Source of the DNA: Tubiluchus corallicola
Taxonomy: Eukaryota > Priapulida > Priapulimorpha > Priapulimorphida > Tubiluchidae
Assembly: GCA_030141605.1 (NCBI GenBank)
Contig: JAQGDQ010000003.1
Coordinates: 1,817,501 to 1,881,500 of the forward strand
Direction: 5' to 3'
Length of the DNA stretch: 64,000 nt
Below, piece after piece: positions 14,756 through 27,800 of this stretch. Below the pieces are notes generated by a model. That model saw only the letters and a list, made by a program, of their open reading frames with translations. It was not told the DNA's origin and ran no database searches. Made by a program: the position numbers and the translations under genes. Every line of letters begins with the position of its first letter. The first letter of the stretch is position 1.

Positions 14756-17700
14756 CTAGCGTTGAAATGTCATTTCGTAGGTTTCCTCGACAATCCAAGT
14801 ATCTTCGTGCCCCTGGGGAAATCTGGGATTAATGAATATCCCAGGTTGGTTAGCCCAGAAATGAGCTTTGAACTGTGGAACTGAAATAGCATTTACAACA
14901 TTCTCAGGTAGCTTATTCCAAGTTTGTGACACGAGCTGGAAAGAATTTCTGTCTTCCTTCCCTTTGACAAATAGGTTTCTCGTTAACTTTAAACAAATGC
15001 CTACTTGTCTAATGTCTAAGTTCAGAAAGTTCAGGCAATTTGATCAACAAGCCTAATTCTGGGAATTCTGAATGTTTGAATCGAGTCATGCCTGTCTGCT
15101 ATATTTAAGTGCTGTAAGTCTTTCCATGACTGAGTCATTCAGCAATCTCTGGAACCATGCTAGGTACTTGTCCATGAATGCTTTCGAGTTCACAAATCGT
15201 GTCATATCTGGAAGGATTCCAGGTTACGTCAGCATAATCTAGCACAGGCCTTGCCATTGATTTATAGAGACTGATCAGCACACCAGTGCCCAAATATTTG
15301 AAACTGAGCTTTTCTAAACTGCCTACTTAGATGTTTCATGGATGTGACTTGTAAAAAACTCAGCTTATTGTCCACAATAATGCCCCCTTTTTTCAGTTTC
15401 AAATATTCAGTTGTACTGAGACGACTATTATGAGTTATCATATACTTGGTGAGTCATGGAGCTTTGGTTGCGGATATTCATAACTTTAAGCTCATTTTAA
15501 ACTGGTTAAAGCTCATGCATATGCCAAGTATTGCACTAATACGCCTTTTCACAATTTCTTTGTGCACACGTACAGTTGCTGTAGGTCACAGGTTAAATGT
15601 ACCACTGCAACGCATCTTAGCTACAAATGTCACGTGACATGTGGGTAAAGCAAAGGCTTCGGCAGCTTCAGTTCAATAACTTCAATTGTTTTACATGAAC
15701 TTTACTTAATTATGCATTAATCTGTGCTTAGAGTGATTTACTAGCAGTATCTTGCTTGGAAACAAGAAAAAATGAACTAGATAAGGTTCTAGCTAGCTGT
15801 TAGAACTGTTACTATTATGACAGCATACAGCATAGGCTGCTAGGTGTTGTCAAGTGTACACAAATGCGTTGTCTGGTACACTTAGCTTTTGACCTTTTCA
15901 CGATCATCGTCAATCGCTGGAACTGCGAAAAGGCTAATTATATGCACTTTCTACATTAATTTGCATGTGGTCAACTATGGTTATCACTCCATCGTAAATT
16001 TTAGTAGGTATCATAAAAAATAGTTTGATTCCACAAGTGGAAATACTCGCTTCCTTGTGCGATGCCAGTAATAACAAATCTCTATTCTGATTGAAACCCA
16101 TTTATTATCATAAATTGCATCCTACTTTGCTACTTTGAAGAAAGCCACAAATCCATCTCACTAGTGTGACCTTCAATACCATATGCTTGAAGTTTACATA
16201 AAAGCCACTCATGTCTCAAACTGTCAAGTGCCTATAAGAAATCATAGTAGATCACATTCTCTCCTCCTCTAGTACTCCTGTATAGCTTCCAAAAGCTTAG
16301 TGCCACATGATTTGCTTGCCCTGTTGGTTATTTTGTTCTGAGTGACTAATAATTTTGTCTCGTAGAATAACCTCCGGAATTGAATCCTGATGTTAAACTA
16401 ATAGGTCTGTAGTTTTTGGCAATGCTCCTATCTCCTTTAATGAAATTTGCTGTCACATTCAATTTTGCAACTCCCTGAAATGCTTCCTTCTTCTAGACTT
16501 TGTTCATAATCTGCAGAATGGGTTTCATCAGGACATCCTTATTGTCAACTAAAACATTTGCATGAAATTCATCAGGTTCCATACATTAGTCCATGGAGAT
16601 TGTTTTATTGCATAAAACGCATCGAGAGTTTTCTGTTTAACATCGAATGTAGCATTTGTTCGCTGTGGACAGTTCAGGATATATATTATATTCTCATTAG
16701 TCTAGATAAAGGTGAAATAGTCTTGCAAGGTTTTCACTTTATCAGTGACAGTGAATGCACTATTACTATCCTCCCATTTCAGTGTGTGTACATGTTCCTT
16801 CCTCATCGTATTTGAATTAATATAGGACCAGAAAGCATTTGAACTGGTTGAACATTCTCGAGAGATCTTTCATAATTTTTCGTGACATTTCATACTGCAG
16901 CAGTTGTGTCATTCCTAGCTTTAGCATATATAATTAGAGGACGAGTTTTGTGTTTCTTATGTTCGCCATGCGGCCTTTTTTCTTTCAGTTTATGTCACAC
17001 TACTTCATAAACCATCTAAATTTTACCACTTTAATGATAGTTTGAAATTTGGTGGAGTATTTGTTCAAATTTCTCACGTCTACTAGCATCCTTTCCATCA
17101 AAGATGGAATCCGAATTTTCCAGATCCAATTTGTGAGCAATTGCACTTTTCTTTGTCTTGTAGAAATTAAATTCCTTAGTTTAGTGTCCTTCACTTCCCA
17201 GTGAATATTAACTGCAAAGGAAATAATCAAGTGATCACTTTTAAATAACAGCATCAAGAATTGTAGATCGTTAGTCATTTCATCATTGTTTACTATCAAC
17301 AAATCAGTAATGGTTGGTGTTTGCCTGGTTCTGTATCTTTCTTCGAAATTTTATTAACTGGTTCAGATAGTTACCTCATAGTAGATTTAGAAATTTACTT
17401 TCCAAACTGATTTCTGAATAAGAGGTTGACAAATTTTTCCATGTGATGTTGCTAGATGAAGATCTTCTCCGATAGACACCAACAAACAGCAAATCAGAGT
17501 TTTTTGTTAGATTCAGTTTGACCCAGTTAGAAAAATTGTAAATGTTTAATAGTGAGTTTATCTCTATAACAGGAAGATTTGTTTTCCATTTAAATTGTAA
17601 AATAAGTAGTACTCTTGCAAATCAAGCTATCGTTTCTCCAAAGGAAATGCTGCATTTTTAGAATTCATCTTGGATAAAAGAATTATATCTGATTGCAAAG

Positions 17701-17770
17701 TACACATCTTAGTTTCAAATTCACTAAACTCATTAGTGATGTGTTCCACATTTGTAAAAACAAGTATTTA
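14756..17770 (-). mobile_element. Degenerate LINE (CR1/L2-like), endonuclease plus reverse transcriptase
   Basis: Reading right to left, the blocks fall in the order of a non-LTR retrotransposon polyprotein. QSDIILLSKMNSK (about 17690) is the endonuclease core; TDLLIVNNDEMTND followed by SDHLIISF (17240-17310) is the endonuclease C-terminus. NFIKGDRSIAKNYRPISLTS (about 16400-16450) is the RT fingers; DVIYYDF then LRHEWLLCKLQAYGIEGH (16150-16260) follows. Next come KGGIIVDNKLSF (about 15370), LISLYKSMARPVLDYADVTW (about 15230) and a C-terminus NLWNKLPENVVNAISVPQFK near 14900. It ends with TAG at 14758-14756. Several in-frame stops and shifts show inactivity. No ORF1 was recognised. It occupies the gap between the OSTF1 and zinc-finger gene starts. 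Confidence 0.85.
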
Positions 17771-18192
17771 CATATTTATCAACAAAGTTAGTAGATAGAA
17801 CATAATTTATTTACTTACACACACTAAAAGTGCAATGACTGAGATAAATTAAGTGCTACTACTTCAGATTACCTTTGCTGCTGTTTATGTTTACCACAAA
17901 CTATGCAACATGTTCTGAATGACAAAATATTGTTTCTTTAACACTACTAACTCAAGGCATAGAGACATGCGGAACTTAGTTCATTAGCACTTGTAAGAAA
18001 TTCACTGATTTTGCAAAACAATTTTACCTCACTTTTCATGGCACTAAACCACACAATTGCTTCACCATCAGGATTATACTTAACAAAAAAGTTCGTGTTT
18101 TTTAGTGCTGTAATCAATCTACGTAAGTTTAATAATATATATATTTTGTGTGTGTTGCAAATTTAGGGCAAAGTTCCATTGAATGATCTCTG
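17771..18192. promoter_or_regulatory. Upstream region of the zinc-finger gene
   Basis: AT-rich stretch between the LINE 5' end and the zinc-finger start codon. An acceptor-like TTGCAAATTTAG at 18156-18166 suggests that a 5' UTR intron may end 25 bases before the ATG, which would put the promoter further upstream. No core promoter motif is convincing. Confidence 0.3.
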
Positions 18193-21100
18193 ATGGCAAG
18201 TTTTGAAGTGTTACCTGGAACAAACATACAAAAAGAGTAAGTTCACTCAGTTTACTTTTCACTGCGCCGTTAAACTGCTGTTGATTTTTGTGTATGTATT
18301 TGCTGCTTTATGCCTTAGATTTTGGTCTTGTATATGGGTCTGCTCAGTGCTGGGCTTTATAAACTCATTTAGATTTTGCGGATAAACTTGACTATGGTGG
18401 TATTACAATACTTTTTAGTGTATCATTAGTGCTGATTTTTAAAACAAAAAACAGACACTTATTGCAGAAGCTGTCCCCTACTTTTTCATCAGCAAGTTGT
18501 GTAATTCAATTTCATAAATTCCAGATAAAGCTTATATATTACCCTAGCCTATCGCTATTATGACATCAGGTGTATTTGCATATAAGTGGATCTTTATAAC
18601 GTTTTGCACAGTTCTGACTCAGTGTAAATTTCTAAAAAGCTAATATAGGCTCTGACGTATTTGTTGTTGGAATATTAGGTATTTTTTTCATAAGCAAGAC
18701 ATTATGTGGGTTGAATGCACATTACTGATCGTTGATAGGCAAATCTAATAACGTATATCGTATTGCAATTATGGGATGCATAGAACTGAACTTGAACAAA
18801 ATGTATTTGCTAGGCCTCGTAATAATTATTAATTTTTGGTTAATCCGAATTACTAATTAGATAGTATGACTTACATGTGTTTGCAGGACATTTGTTTGAT
18901 TATCTATTAATTTTGTAAAGTATTACTAAAATTGCTTTCAGAGAAACTACAGAGCAAAAAAATAACATTGAGACTGCTGAGACATCTGTTCCTGAACAGT
19001 CGCTTAAGTGCCATATTTGCCCATCAATTTTTCTAGCAACTCAGGATGATTTTGAAGAACATATGGATTGCCATGTTGATGGTAAGTTTGTTAATATTAA
19101 CATTAAATGCTATTTAAATATTTAATTACTTTTATGTTTTTTGTTCTGTTTTGGTATGTTCAAAAAACATACTTTAACAAAAGGGCAATAATAAAATGCT
19201 CCAATGAATAAGTACACAATGAAAAAATTACAAGTTTTATGGTATCTTTTTTAATGTACTACTTCTTCAAAGTCATTTTGAGGGACCTTGAATAAATTAT
19301 ATGTTTGCTTAAGAAAACTGGCATTCTTAATACATTTGCAGTCAGTTACAAGGAAAACCCTTTTTAGAAACCATTATATTTTTTGATTTTACAAAAATTA
19401 TTAATAATGATTACAGTATACCCTAATGGCTTCTTATATTTCTCGTGGCAGTTTATGGTTTCAAATGGTAAACAAACACTTGTTTTACCGCATTTTTCTT
19501 GATGTTTACAGTATTTTAATCTTTTGTTACTATGATTTTTCTTATTATAACTATTGCTATGTTCTCTTTTTTATTTTTTGATAGGTGAGGAATATTTTAA
19601 GTGTCCTCACTGCACAAAGATTACAAAGTCATGGACTCGAATGGGAAAGCATCTTGGCTATCATACTGGAAAAGAATTTAAACGTATAACATGTAAAAAA
19701 AGTGATGTTAAGGTTTTACAGTTCATGTAAGTAAAAATACGTAAATTTAACTGCTTTCGGAGAGAAATTTATTTGTGGTGATGCAGAATGCCTAAAGCTT
19801 TGTTGCCTAAATCACTGAGCCATGTATTTGAGGTATACATGGGAATAAAAAAGAAGAAAGACAAGCCGTGGTTAATCATTATTTTAAGTACATGTTTACC
19901 ATAGTAACACTACTAGTTTTCATCGCAACTGGTAATAAAATAGCAGTTGATTTCATATTTTGTGCAGTACCTGACATAGAACTAGGGTTATGTATGGTGG
20001 CATGTGACTGGGCTGTTGAGTAAATGGACAGAAATTTGACTATTTTTATAGTATTAAGTATCGTGTGTAGCTATATCTTTTGATAATAACAAAATAACAA
20101 CAGCCACAGCAGTGTAACAAATTACTTACTTTTCATCTGCTTTGTAGGTGTAACACTTGTCAACGGCTTTTTACTTCTAAAACAGTACTAAAAAGACATG
20201 AAACTCAAGTTCATGGAGTTGTCAATCCTTACATTTGCCATATATGTGACTGCTGTTTTAAGTATGAGAAAGCATACAAACGACATATGGATATACACTC
20301 CAACATCTTATACCAGTAAGTGTTAACTTGAAGATGAATTACTGTATAAATGTGCATTATGAATGACTTTACAGGCAAAGTGTGAAATCGAGCATTCTAT
20401 AGAATGATTAAGCATTTTATGGAGTACCAGAACATACCAGTCAAAATTTCTAAACTGATTTGTTCTACACTTTTTCTAGGCACTATGTATAATGTAAAAG
20501 TTTGTCTAGGTAAGTATGTAATTCTTAGGTAACTAAGTACTTTTCTTAGGTATTTTATAGAATGCTGATTTTTAAATAGTATAAAAATAAAATAAATGAT
20601 AAATTGTTTTGGTAATAATTTTCCTAGGCATTTTTATATAATGTCATTTTATCTTATGACATGTGTGAATTTCAAATAAGTCATTGATCAGCATGCTTGC
20701 AAATTTGTGTAGCAATTCATTTGTTGGCCTTGTCTCTGAGAACTTAAGTGCTAGTGTTGTTCTTCTGTGGTAGTGACCAATTCTTGTAAGAAACATGTGG
20801 TGACACAAATGCCATTTGAGACTTGTCGAATCTTGATCTTGTTGTGTTGCCGCTTCCTTCTTCACTTCTCTTCTTCCTTTTAAGGCTTAAAAATGCTGGA
20901 TTCCACTGTGGATGGTCCGACACTAGTTGGAATGCAACTGGTTTTATTTTTCGAAAGTTTTGACTTTGATTCCTGTTTATTTGAGAGTGGATTTCTATTG
21001 GTCTTTGTAGTGATAACCGGTTGTCCATTCAGTTACAGTGAAGAAAATTTGACGAGGATTTTTGGTCTTCTGCATTATGACATGTTGATATGATTTCTGT

Positions 21101-23119
21101 TTATTTTTACCACTTTAGTTTAAACATAGTTTGCTCAGCTTAGATTAGACATTTTTTTTAAATTTTGACACTTTAGTACTAGAGTTATCATTGTTTATTG
21201 TAATATTACATTTAAAATCCCTTAAAATTATTTATAATGGTATATAATTAAATCTAAAGTTTGGTCAAAAATATTTTCAGATGTGAACACTGTGATTATA
21301 ATTCTAGGATCAGGTCAAACATTCGAACGCACATGAATATACATGAGGTATTATATAAAGCAATTTTCAGTTTTCTGCCACTTACTGCACTGAATATATG
21401 ACCAAGATATATGTCAGTGAGGTCACCCTATGTCATTACAGTTATTATAGTGCAAACAACACTGAAATTAGTAATTGGCATATTTTCAGGCATGGAATTC
21501 GTTTTGTTTTAATAATGTTACATTGCGTTTTTTAAACTGATGTAAACTGTAGCTGTCCGAATAAAAAGTGTTACCTGTGGGATTTTACAACACTTGAGAT
21601 CATAACTAAAGAAAAGACAGGTGTTGCCATATAACAACAATTAACTGAGGTAATACCTCATTTCTTTGCATAATGTTTAATGCTAATGAATAATAATTAA
21701 TCAATAATAATTATGATTATTTGGAATATATTTATTTTTTATAGTTTCTATTAATATGTACACTGTACAGTGCTTTTACTGCAATTAACATAGCCCTGAA
21801 TGCACCCTGTAATCTTGATTACCATTTCTTTTCAGGGGAGAGGACATGCTTGTGAAGTTTGTGGGAAGCTATTCACCATGCCTTGCAGGCTTCGTAAGCA
21901 TCAGGAGATGCACACTCGACCAGCTGAGCTTCGCTTTCCCTGTACTGAATGCGACAAATTATTCAGCACTAAGGCTTCACTACAGATGCATACAAAACGA
22001 GCTCATACCACCACTTCCTGTATAAAGTGCCAACATTGCGACTATGTTGGCAAAGATAAATCCTACTTACAGGTATTTACAAGATGTTTTGTTGCAAGAT
22101 ATCTTTAATATTTGTCACTGGATACTTGACTCTAATTCTGAAAAAACAGCATTTGTTTTTGATGATGATTTTATTGGTAATTTTGTAATCCAAATTCTGT
22201 CAAAGAAACTTAACAACTTACGAACAACCTAAAATTAATTTATGTTATTGCATTTTCTTGAAGGTGAAAAGTGAATTCTAAAACTTTTAGCCATGATTTT
22301 TACAGGACATGCACCTTTGCAGCATTTTCGCATTCCTGTAGGGTACAATTGTGTGAATTTCATATTGTGGTCACTGTTATAATCACTTCAAAATGGATTG
22401 ATTTCACCTCATGGTTTCAGGAGCACATGAGAAAGAAGCACTTCAAGGAATACACCTGCAATCAGTGTGCATATGCAACCTTCAAAAAGTCTACTATGAC
22501 TCGTCACATGGAAACGCATAGGGAGTATCGACCATATCAGTGTCCACACTGCTTCTACCGAGCTCGTGAGCATAAGACTTTATTATCGCACGTACGAAAC
22601 AAACACAGTAAAGATGATAGTAGCATGAGAAAGCATGAATGCCCAATGTGCTTAATGAAGTTTAAATCAAGTAGTATGTTGAAGAGTCACATACCAACCC
22701 ATACGGGCGCTAAACCGCATAAATGTAAACATTGTGATTACTCGGCTAAGCACCGTGCAACACTCTACCGGCACACTCTTAGAAAACACCGCTCTGAGAT
22801 ACGCTTGACGCGGCATCAGACGAATGACATGATTGAGGCTAGTAAAATGAAACAGCAAATGCCTGCAGCTGAAGTACTGTATGATGGGCTAGAAATTCCT
22901 CCTCATATTCAGGTATACGAAGTGACGGAGGGTAATCCCGTTCCTGGGTGCAGTCAGATTGTGCAGTTAGTTGAAGTAGTGGAAGATGGCCCCATCAGCA
23001 GCAAATCTTGGCAGTCGGCAATTTCAGATTGTGTGACCATCGAAACTGATAATGATGCCATCTGCAATGATTCTTGGAATACGTCAATTTCAGATGGTGT
23101 CCATATGCAAGTAGTGTGA
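18193..23119 (+). CDS. Twelve-finger C2H2 zinc-finger protein
   Basis: Probable nuclear DNA-binding protein. Seven coding exons: 18193-18236, 18942-19081, 19585-19726, 20148-20315, 21281-21347, 21836-22072 and 22421-23119. All introns are GT-AG and phases agree, giving 1497 nt and 498 residues. The ATG is chosen because it splices in phase to exon 2 and has an in-frame TGA three codons upstream. C2H2 fingers start near residues 38, 68, 110, 139, 166, 193, 223, 251, 279, 307, 340 and 368. Finger 8 (CQHCDYVGKDKSYLQ then EHMRKKH) is split by intron 6. Several have the CxxCDY form seen in REST-like proteins, and linkers are mostly not TGEKP; only HTGAKPH between fingers 11 and 12 is close. After the fingers comes an acidic tail of about 100 residues with the motif SWQSAISDCVTI repeated as SWNTSISDGVHM. 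No KRAB, BTB or SCAN domain is seen. Orthology is unknown. Confidence 0.9.
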
Positions 23120-23279
23120 TAGCAAAGCTCAAATGTTTGTGATCAGATAGAATGGCATTTAAGATTTAACATTTTGTACGAAATTGATGCTAAAAATCAG
23201 TTACAGACAGCATGTAATGGTACGAGTGCACATTCTAAGGGGCTGAGTTTGTAACTCTACATTAAGAAATAACAAATTG

Positions 23280-23285
23280 AATAAA
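23280..23285 (+). promoter_or_regulatory. Poly(A) signal AATAAA of the zinc-finger gene
   Basis: AATAAA 161 bases after the TGA stop, the first canonical signal downstream. It fits a short 3' UTR. Role inferred from position. Confidence 0.55.
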
Positions 23286-24854
23286 GATGCTGGAAAAACA
23301 TAGATAAAGGATCATCTTTGACCAACCTAAGACTAATTGTGTCTCAGTTCCACAAGTGTAACCCTTCATCCTATTGGTGTTATTGAACATACCATTGACC
23401 TTTCTTTTGGACCTGCTGTTAATAATTTTGCATAAAAATTTCTGTAAAACATTAGCTAGTAGAACTTTTCAGTTAATTCATTTGTTCTCATTTTTTGTAA
23501 TGCTGCTGCAAGTGTAACATAACCCTCAGTTCAATAGATACCCGCTGCACAGATGTCTGAACACTTCCCAAGCATTAATTACAAATAACAAATAATTACA
23601 GCACATACATTCTTCATAATACGATAACGTCAGCTTGAAGTTGCTTAAATTTTATTTGCATTCTGTACAGATACATAGGTACAAACATTTTACAGGGGGC
23701 ATTAGCCTGTTTTGTACAAAAGACATGGTTTGACTTTTTGTGTTTTGACAGATCGTATAAATTACTACTAAACATAAACATTTCCTACAGGCTTTCATAA
23801 GCTTGAATTTTTCATGTCACTAGTTCTACCAGTCGCTGGTTTAAGCATAATCTAATGCTGAAGAAAAGCGTCGAGGTAGATACACAAAGTCAAGTACATA
23901 ATATGGAAACTAGGTTACAAAAACATTAATTAAATTGCAACACAACGCATAAAAATGTCATTTAATACAATGTCAATGAACAAGTAAAAAATAAATAATT
24001 ATTTACAAAAAAAATTAAATACACCTAAATGCCATTGTTAAAAGTAAAGACATACAATAAATTTTGACACACATCAATATCATATCGAAAGTTATTCATT
24101 TATTTATAAAAGATGCACTGTGAAGCTTTACATGTAAAAACATTGCACTACTGATGTCTAAGCATAGTCAGCATACCAACTATAAAATCAGGCTACTTCT
24201 TAATACTCCCTTGGGAGAAATGAGTGCAGCTATCACATATCTACATTTCTAAGTGGAGTAATGCTCTATTTTATTATCACTCAACATGTGCAAGTGCGCA
24301 AAAATTTTTCATCTTTTGCTGTTCAAGCTAGTTCATAATATTTTCAACATGAGCATGGTGTAATTATTGCTTTCGGTAAACTCGGATTGAAGCCAGATGC
24401 GCAAATGTAGATAAGTTTGCATCGTAGATTTTCAGTGTTTAGCACTGCGGGATGAAAACATTCAAAATGCCAGTCTGTGAGCATGACGTAAATAGGAGCT
24501 AAAGAACATAGGAGCTAAAGAACAGCATGAAAATACTTCTCTAAGTATAGAACAGCAAAAAATCACCAGTAAATCAGACGGTTTTCTTCAACTTGATCAC
24601 ATAAGTCACTTATAATTATGTTAAAAAGTTTATCTACATCAAGTGCATCAGGCATGTCACTGTAGTCTAACTACCCTCCACATATCAGTATCTGCATTAT
24701 CAGGCAAAAAGTGTGTAGTCATTGGTTTTTCAACTTGAAAGTCATCCAGCATAAAAAGAGGATGTCTGCATCATACACACTCCACTGATTGCACTGCACA
24801 AACTATCTTTCTTTGAAATCCACAAAATTTATCCATTTTACTTATATTTACAGA
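23286..24854. other. Tail-to-tail space holding the 3' UTR of the EVA1C-like gene
   Basis: No coding potential seen. The minus-strand gene stops at 24855, so its 3' UTR lies here. AATAAA signals on the minus strand (TTTATT on plus) occur near 24270, 24110 and 23650, any of which could end its message. A short direct repeat TAGGAGCTAAAGAACA occurs twice near 24495-24525. Confidence 0.5.
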
Positions 24855-27800
24855 CTAGTACATACAGTTTCTATGTTTTTGTAAACTTCTGGGCAAAGAT
24901 GGTGGACTGTGCGAACCTCGAAATGTATGCCCATTAAACTTCACCATAGTTTCTGGAGTATCCGATAGCAAGTCTGCTGTCACCATCACATCATCTAAAC
25001 TAGGCTTGGGCATGCTTTTAGTCTCTGATATTTGCAATTTGGACGTGTGTTTTCGCTTGTGGTGTTTTATGAGATGGAAAGTGAGCATTCCAAGTAGCAG
25101 CACAACACCGACAGCTATGCTCAAAAGGAAGTAAAGAAGAAATTTGTCCTTGTTGTCTGAAAAACAACCACAAAATGATATGTTCATTATTGTGCAAGAA
25201 TACTTGGATAATCTTGCAAACTTCTTTGACAAATAGTCTGCTTTTTCACAAAACTCCTTTATTTAAAGCCTCAACACTCAGAACATATTCTGAGTTCTTG
25301 CAAACTTCTTTCACAAATAGCCTGCGTTTTCACAAAATTCCTTTATTTAAAGGCTCAACACTCAGAACATATGTTCCTTTTGTAAATTGCAAGGGCAAGT
25401 GGCAATTTTTACAGTTGCATTTGTCAGTCCACAAGCAAAACCATCTATTGAAATTTGAACATTATAGTGCTGTGATTTTAATTTTATATTTACAGCTGTA
25501 ATTTTTTAAGAAAGGTGCATTGATGCATTTTCACAAAACAGTGAAACTGCTGCAATTTCATCAAGATTTACGTTCTTCAAAAAATAGACCAAATTTCATC
25601 CACTCCAACATCATGAATCGCACATCTTTAATCGAAGATTTCTCTAGCAGCACGAGGAAAGCAGAGTTAATTATACATAAAAATGGAAGTGTCGATAGTA
25701 TAGGCCTATATTAAGATCACATAACTAGATTGGTGAGTAGGTACTCAAATGAAGATTGCTACTTTATATTATTATAGTCTACCATTAATTACAGATACAT
25801 ATAGGTCTACTGACCTTTTATATAATGTACAGCCATGACACAATCTGCCAGAAGCTGCATAACTTTGCCATTAGTTTGGAATGTTTGACTGTCTGTAGCT
25901 GAAGTGGATGGAAGCTCATCCATTGGAATAAATTCTTTATTATGACTGTCTTCTGAGTAATCCACTTCACTGACATACACAGTTTTCTCACCTGAAAAAG
26001 TGATAGTTACTGTTCAAATTGATGCTCAGGATCTTTTAAAGGAATTGTCTCATTTTTATTTAAAGTTGTCAAAATGGCACTAACAAAATTGACAGTGTGA
26101 ACTGTCAGAAGAAATTTCCATAGAACTCACTGTGCTGTGTACTCATAGCAAAAATAAAAAAGAGTTTAGTTTTAGTGAAAAAAGCCTTGGCATTTGGACA
26201 TCTATGTGAAGGAGTAATTGTATATACTTTGATCTCCAGAACATCTCTTTTTGTAAGTGTTTAACACTTCGATTATTGCTGAGGTTATCTTGGAGCTGAT
26301 CGAGGATCAAATAAAAATTTAGAACTTATTGATGATGAACAAAAACGTTTATTTCGGCAGTCAACACAAAGAAGCAAGTAAACAAAGAAAAGCACATTGA
26401 ATCAAATAACCCCGATCTGCCGTGAGTGTGTGTGTTATCTCCTAACCTCAGCGCAGAGTGCCCACAAACAATGCCGTTGCGCACGCAGCCAATACAGAGA
26501 AGAATTGCACGCTGGTGCCATCATCCAGATAGCACACTAAACTCACGGCAGTTACACTTGTATTTATACTTTTCGTAAGTATTTACAATTGATATGCAAC
26601 TCATTGAAATTTTGTTCTTCAGATTTTTATGTAAAAATTTTTATGAAGTATGCACTTAGCCATTACGTGGTCAGATATCTAAGCAGGCTCAAATCAAAGT
26701 TGCATACATGGGTGTACTTTGGAGACGGTACCATTAGCAGACTTTGAGAAAAGCTTGTAAAACTGTTTTTAGAATTTTGTGAACAAAAATTGTACATGCA
26801 TTTCAAGCTGCATACTCCAAGGAACTAATCTAAAAGTAGAAGAAAAACATTAACCAGGAATGGGTGTTGGCAAATTTAAATATATAAGCACTTGGTTATC
26901 AAAAAAACCCCACCACAAAACACAAAAAAACAAACAAAACAAAACATTAAAGTCTCGGTTCGCGGTGCAGTACAATGTTCATTATCAATAACCTCAGCTT
27001 GGTACATTTAGTTTGATCTTATACCTCTTGTATTTGGACGTCTGCTTTTATTTTTTGGAGCTGCATCAGAATTAACTGTTGATGGACTAGGTATGTAGCT
27101 TGGTTGTCCTTCCAGCATTGAATTTCCTGTATCGTCATCCTGCTGATAAATGCGCTTCAAAATTCTTTTGGGAACTGAAAATAAAAAATTTAAATTTAGG
27201 CCTATCTAATAAACTTGCAACAGTTGGTAGGCCACTAGACTGGTCAATTTAAAAGATATTTTTTGCCAAAATCATTATTGAACCACAGCATCTCTAACGA
27301 TACTGCAGTAAATTAAGGTAATAACAAATATTATTCTTTTTATCCTGCATTTGCACATTATTCCCAATTATTTTTATTAGATTAGCCTGAATGTAGCTTT
27401 TGTCCAAAGTTAACAATATCAATGATTAATTTTGAAGTAGGGTATATAGCAAAATCAGAGCAATAAGTTTCTAAGCCCAAAATTAGTATTTAAAACTAAT
27501 TACTGGCCAACGAAACCTTATAACGGTTTAAATACATTAAATTTTATTTACCACATGAATATACAATGGTGAGGTATCTGCTCATGCCGTCAGGACAGGT
27601 ATCATCAAAACGCACAGGATCCGCCAATACAGAGCATTGTTTTCGTCCGTGACAATCACGCATTACAATCTCCAGGGAATAACTCGATTGACATTCTACA
27701 ATAAAGCAATATTAATTATTATCACATTAATTAGCTATAACTGCAATTAAATTTTAGAAAGATCCTCATTAATATGCATCAATTTACTTCATCATGCGCT

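Noticed and set aside
22271-22420. Upstream part of the 282-codon frame as coding sequence of the zinc-finger gene
   Set aside because: The exon opens at 22421 after a TTTCAG acceptor. Only that join restores finger 8; the preceding frame is intron read-through.
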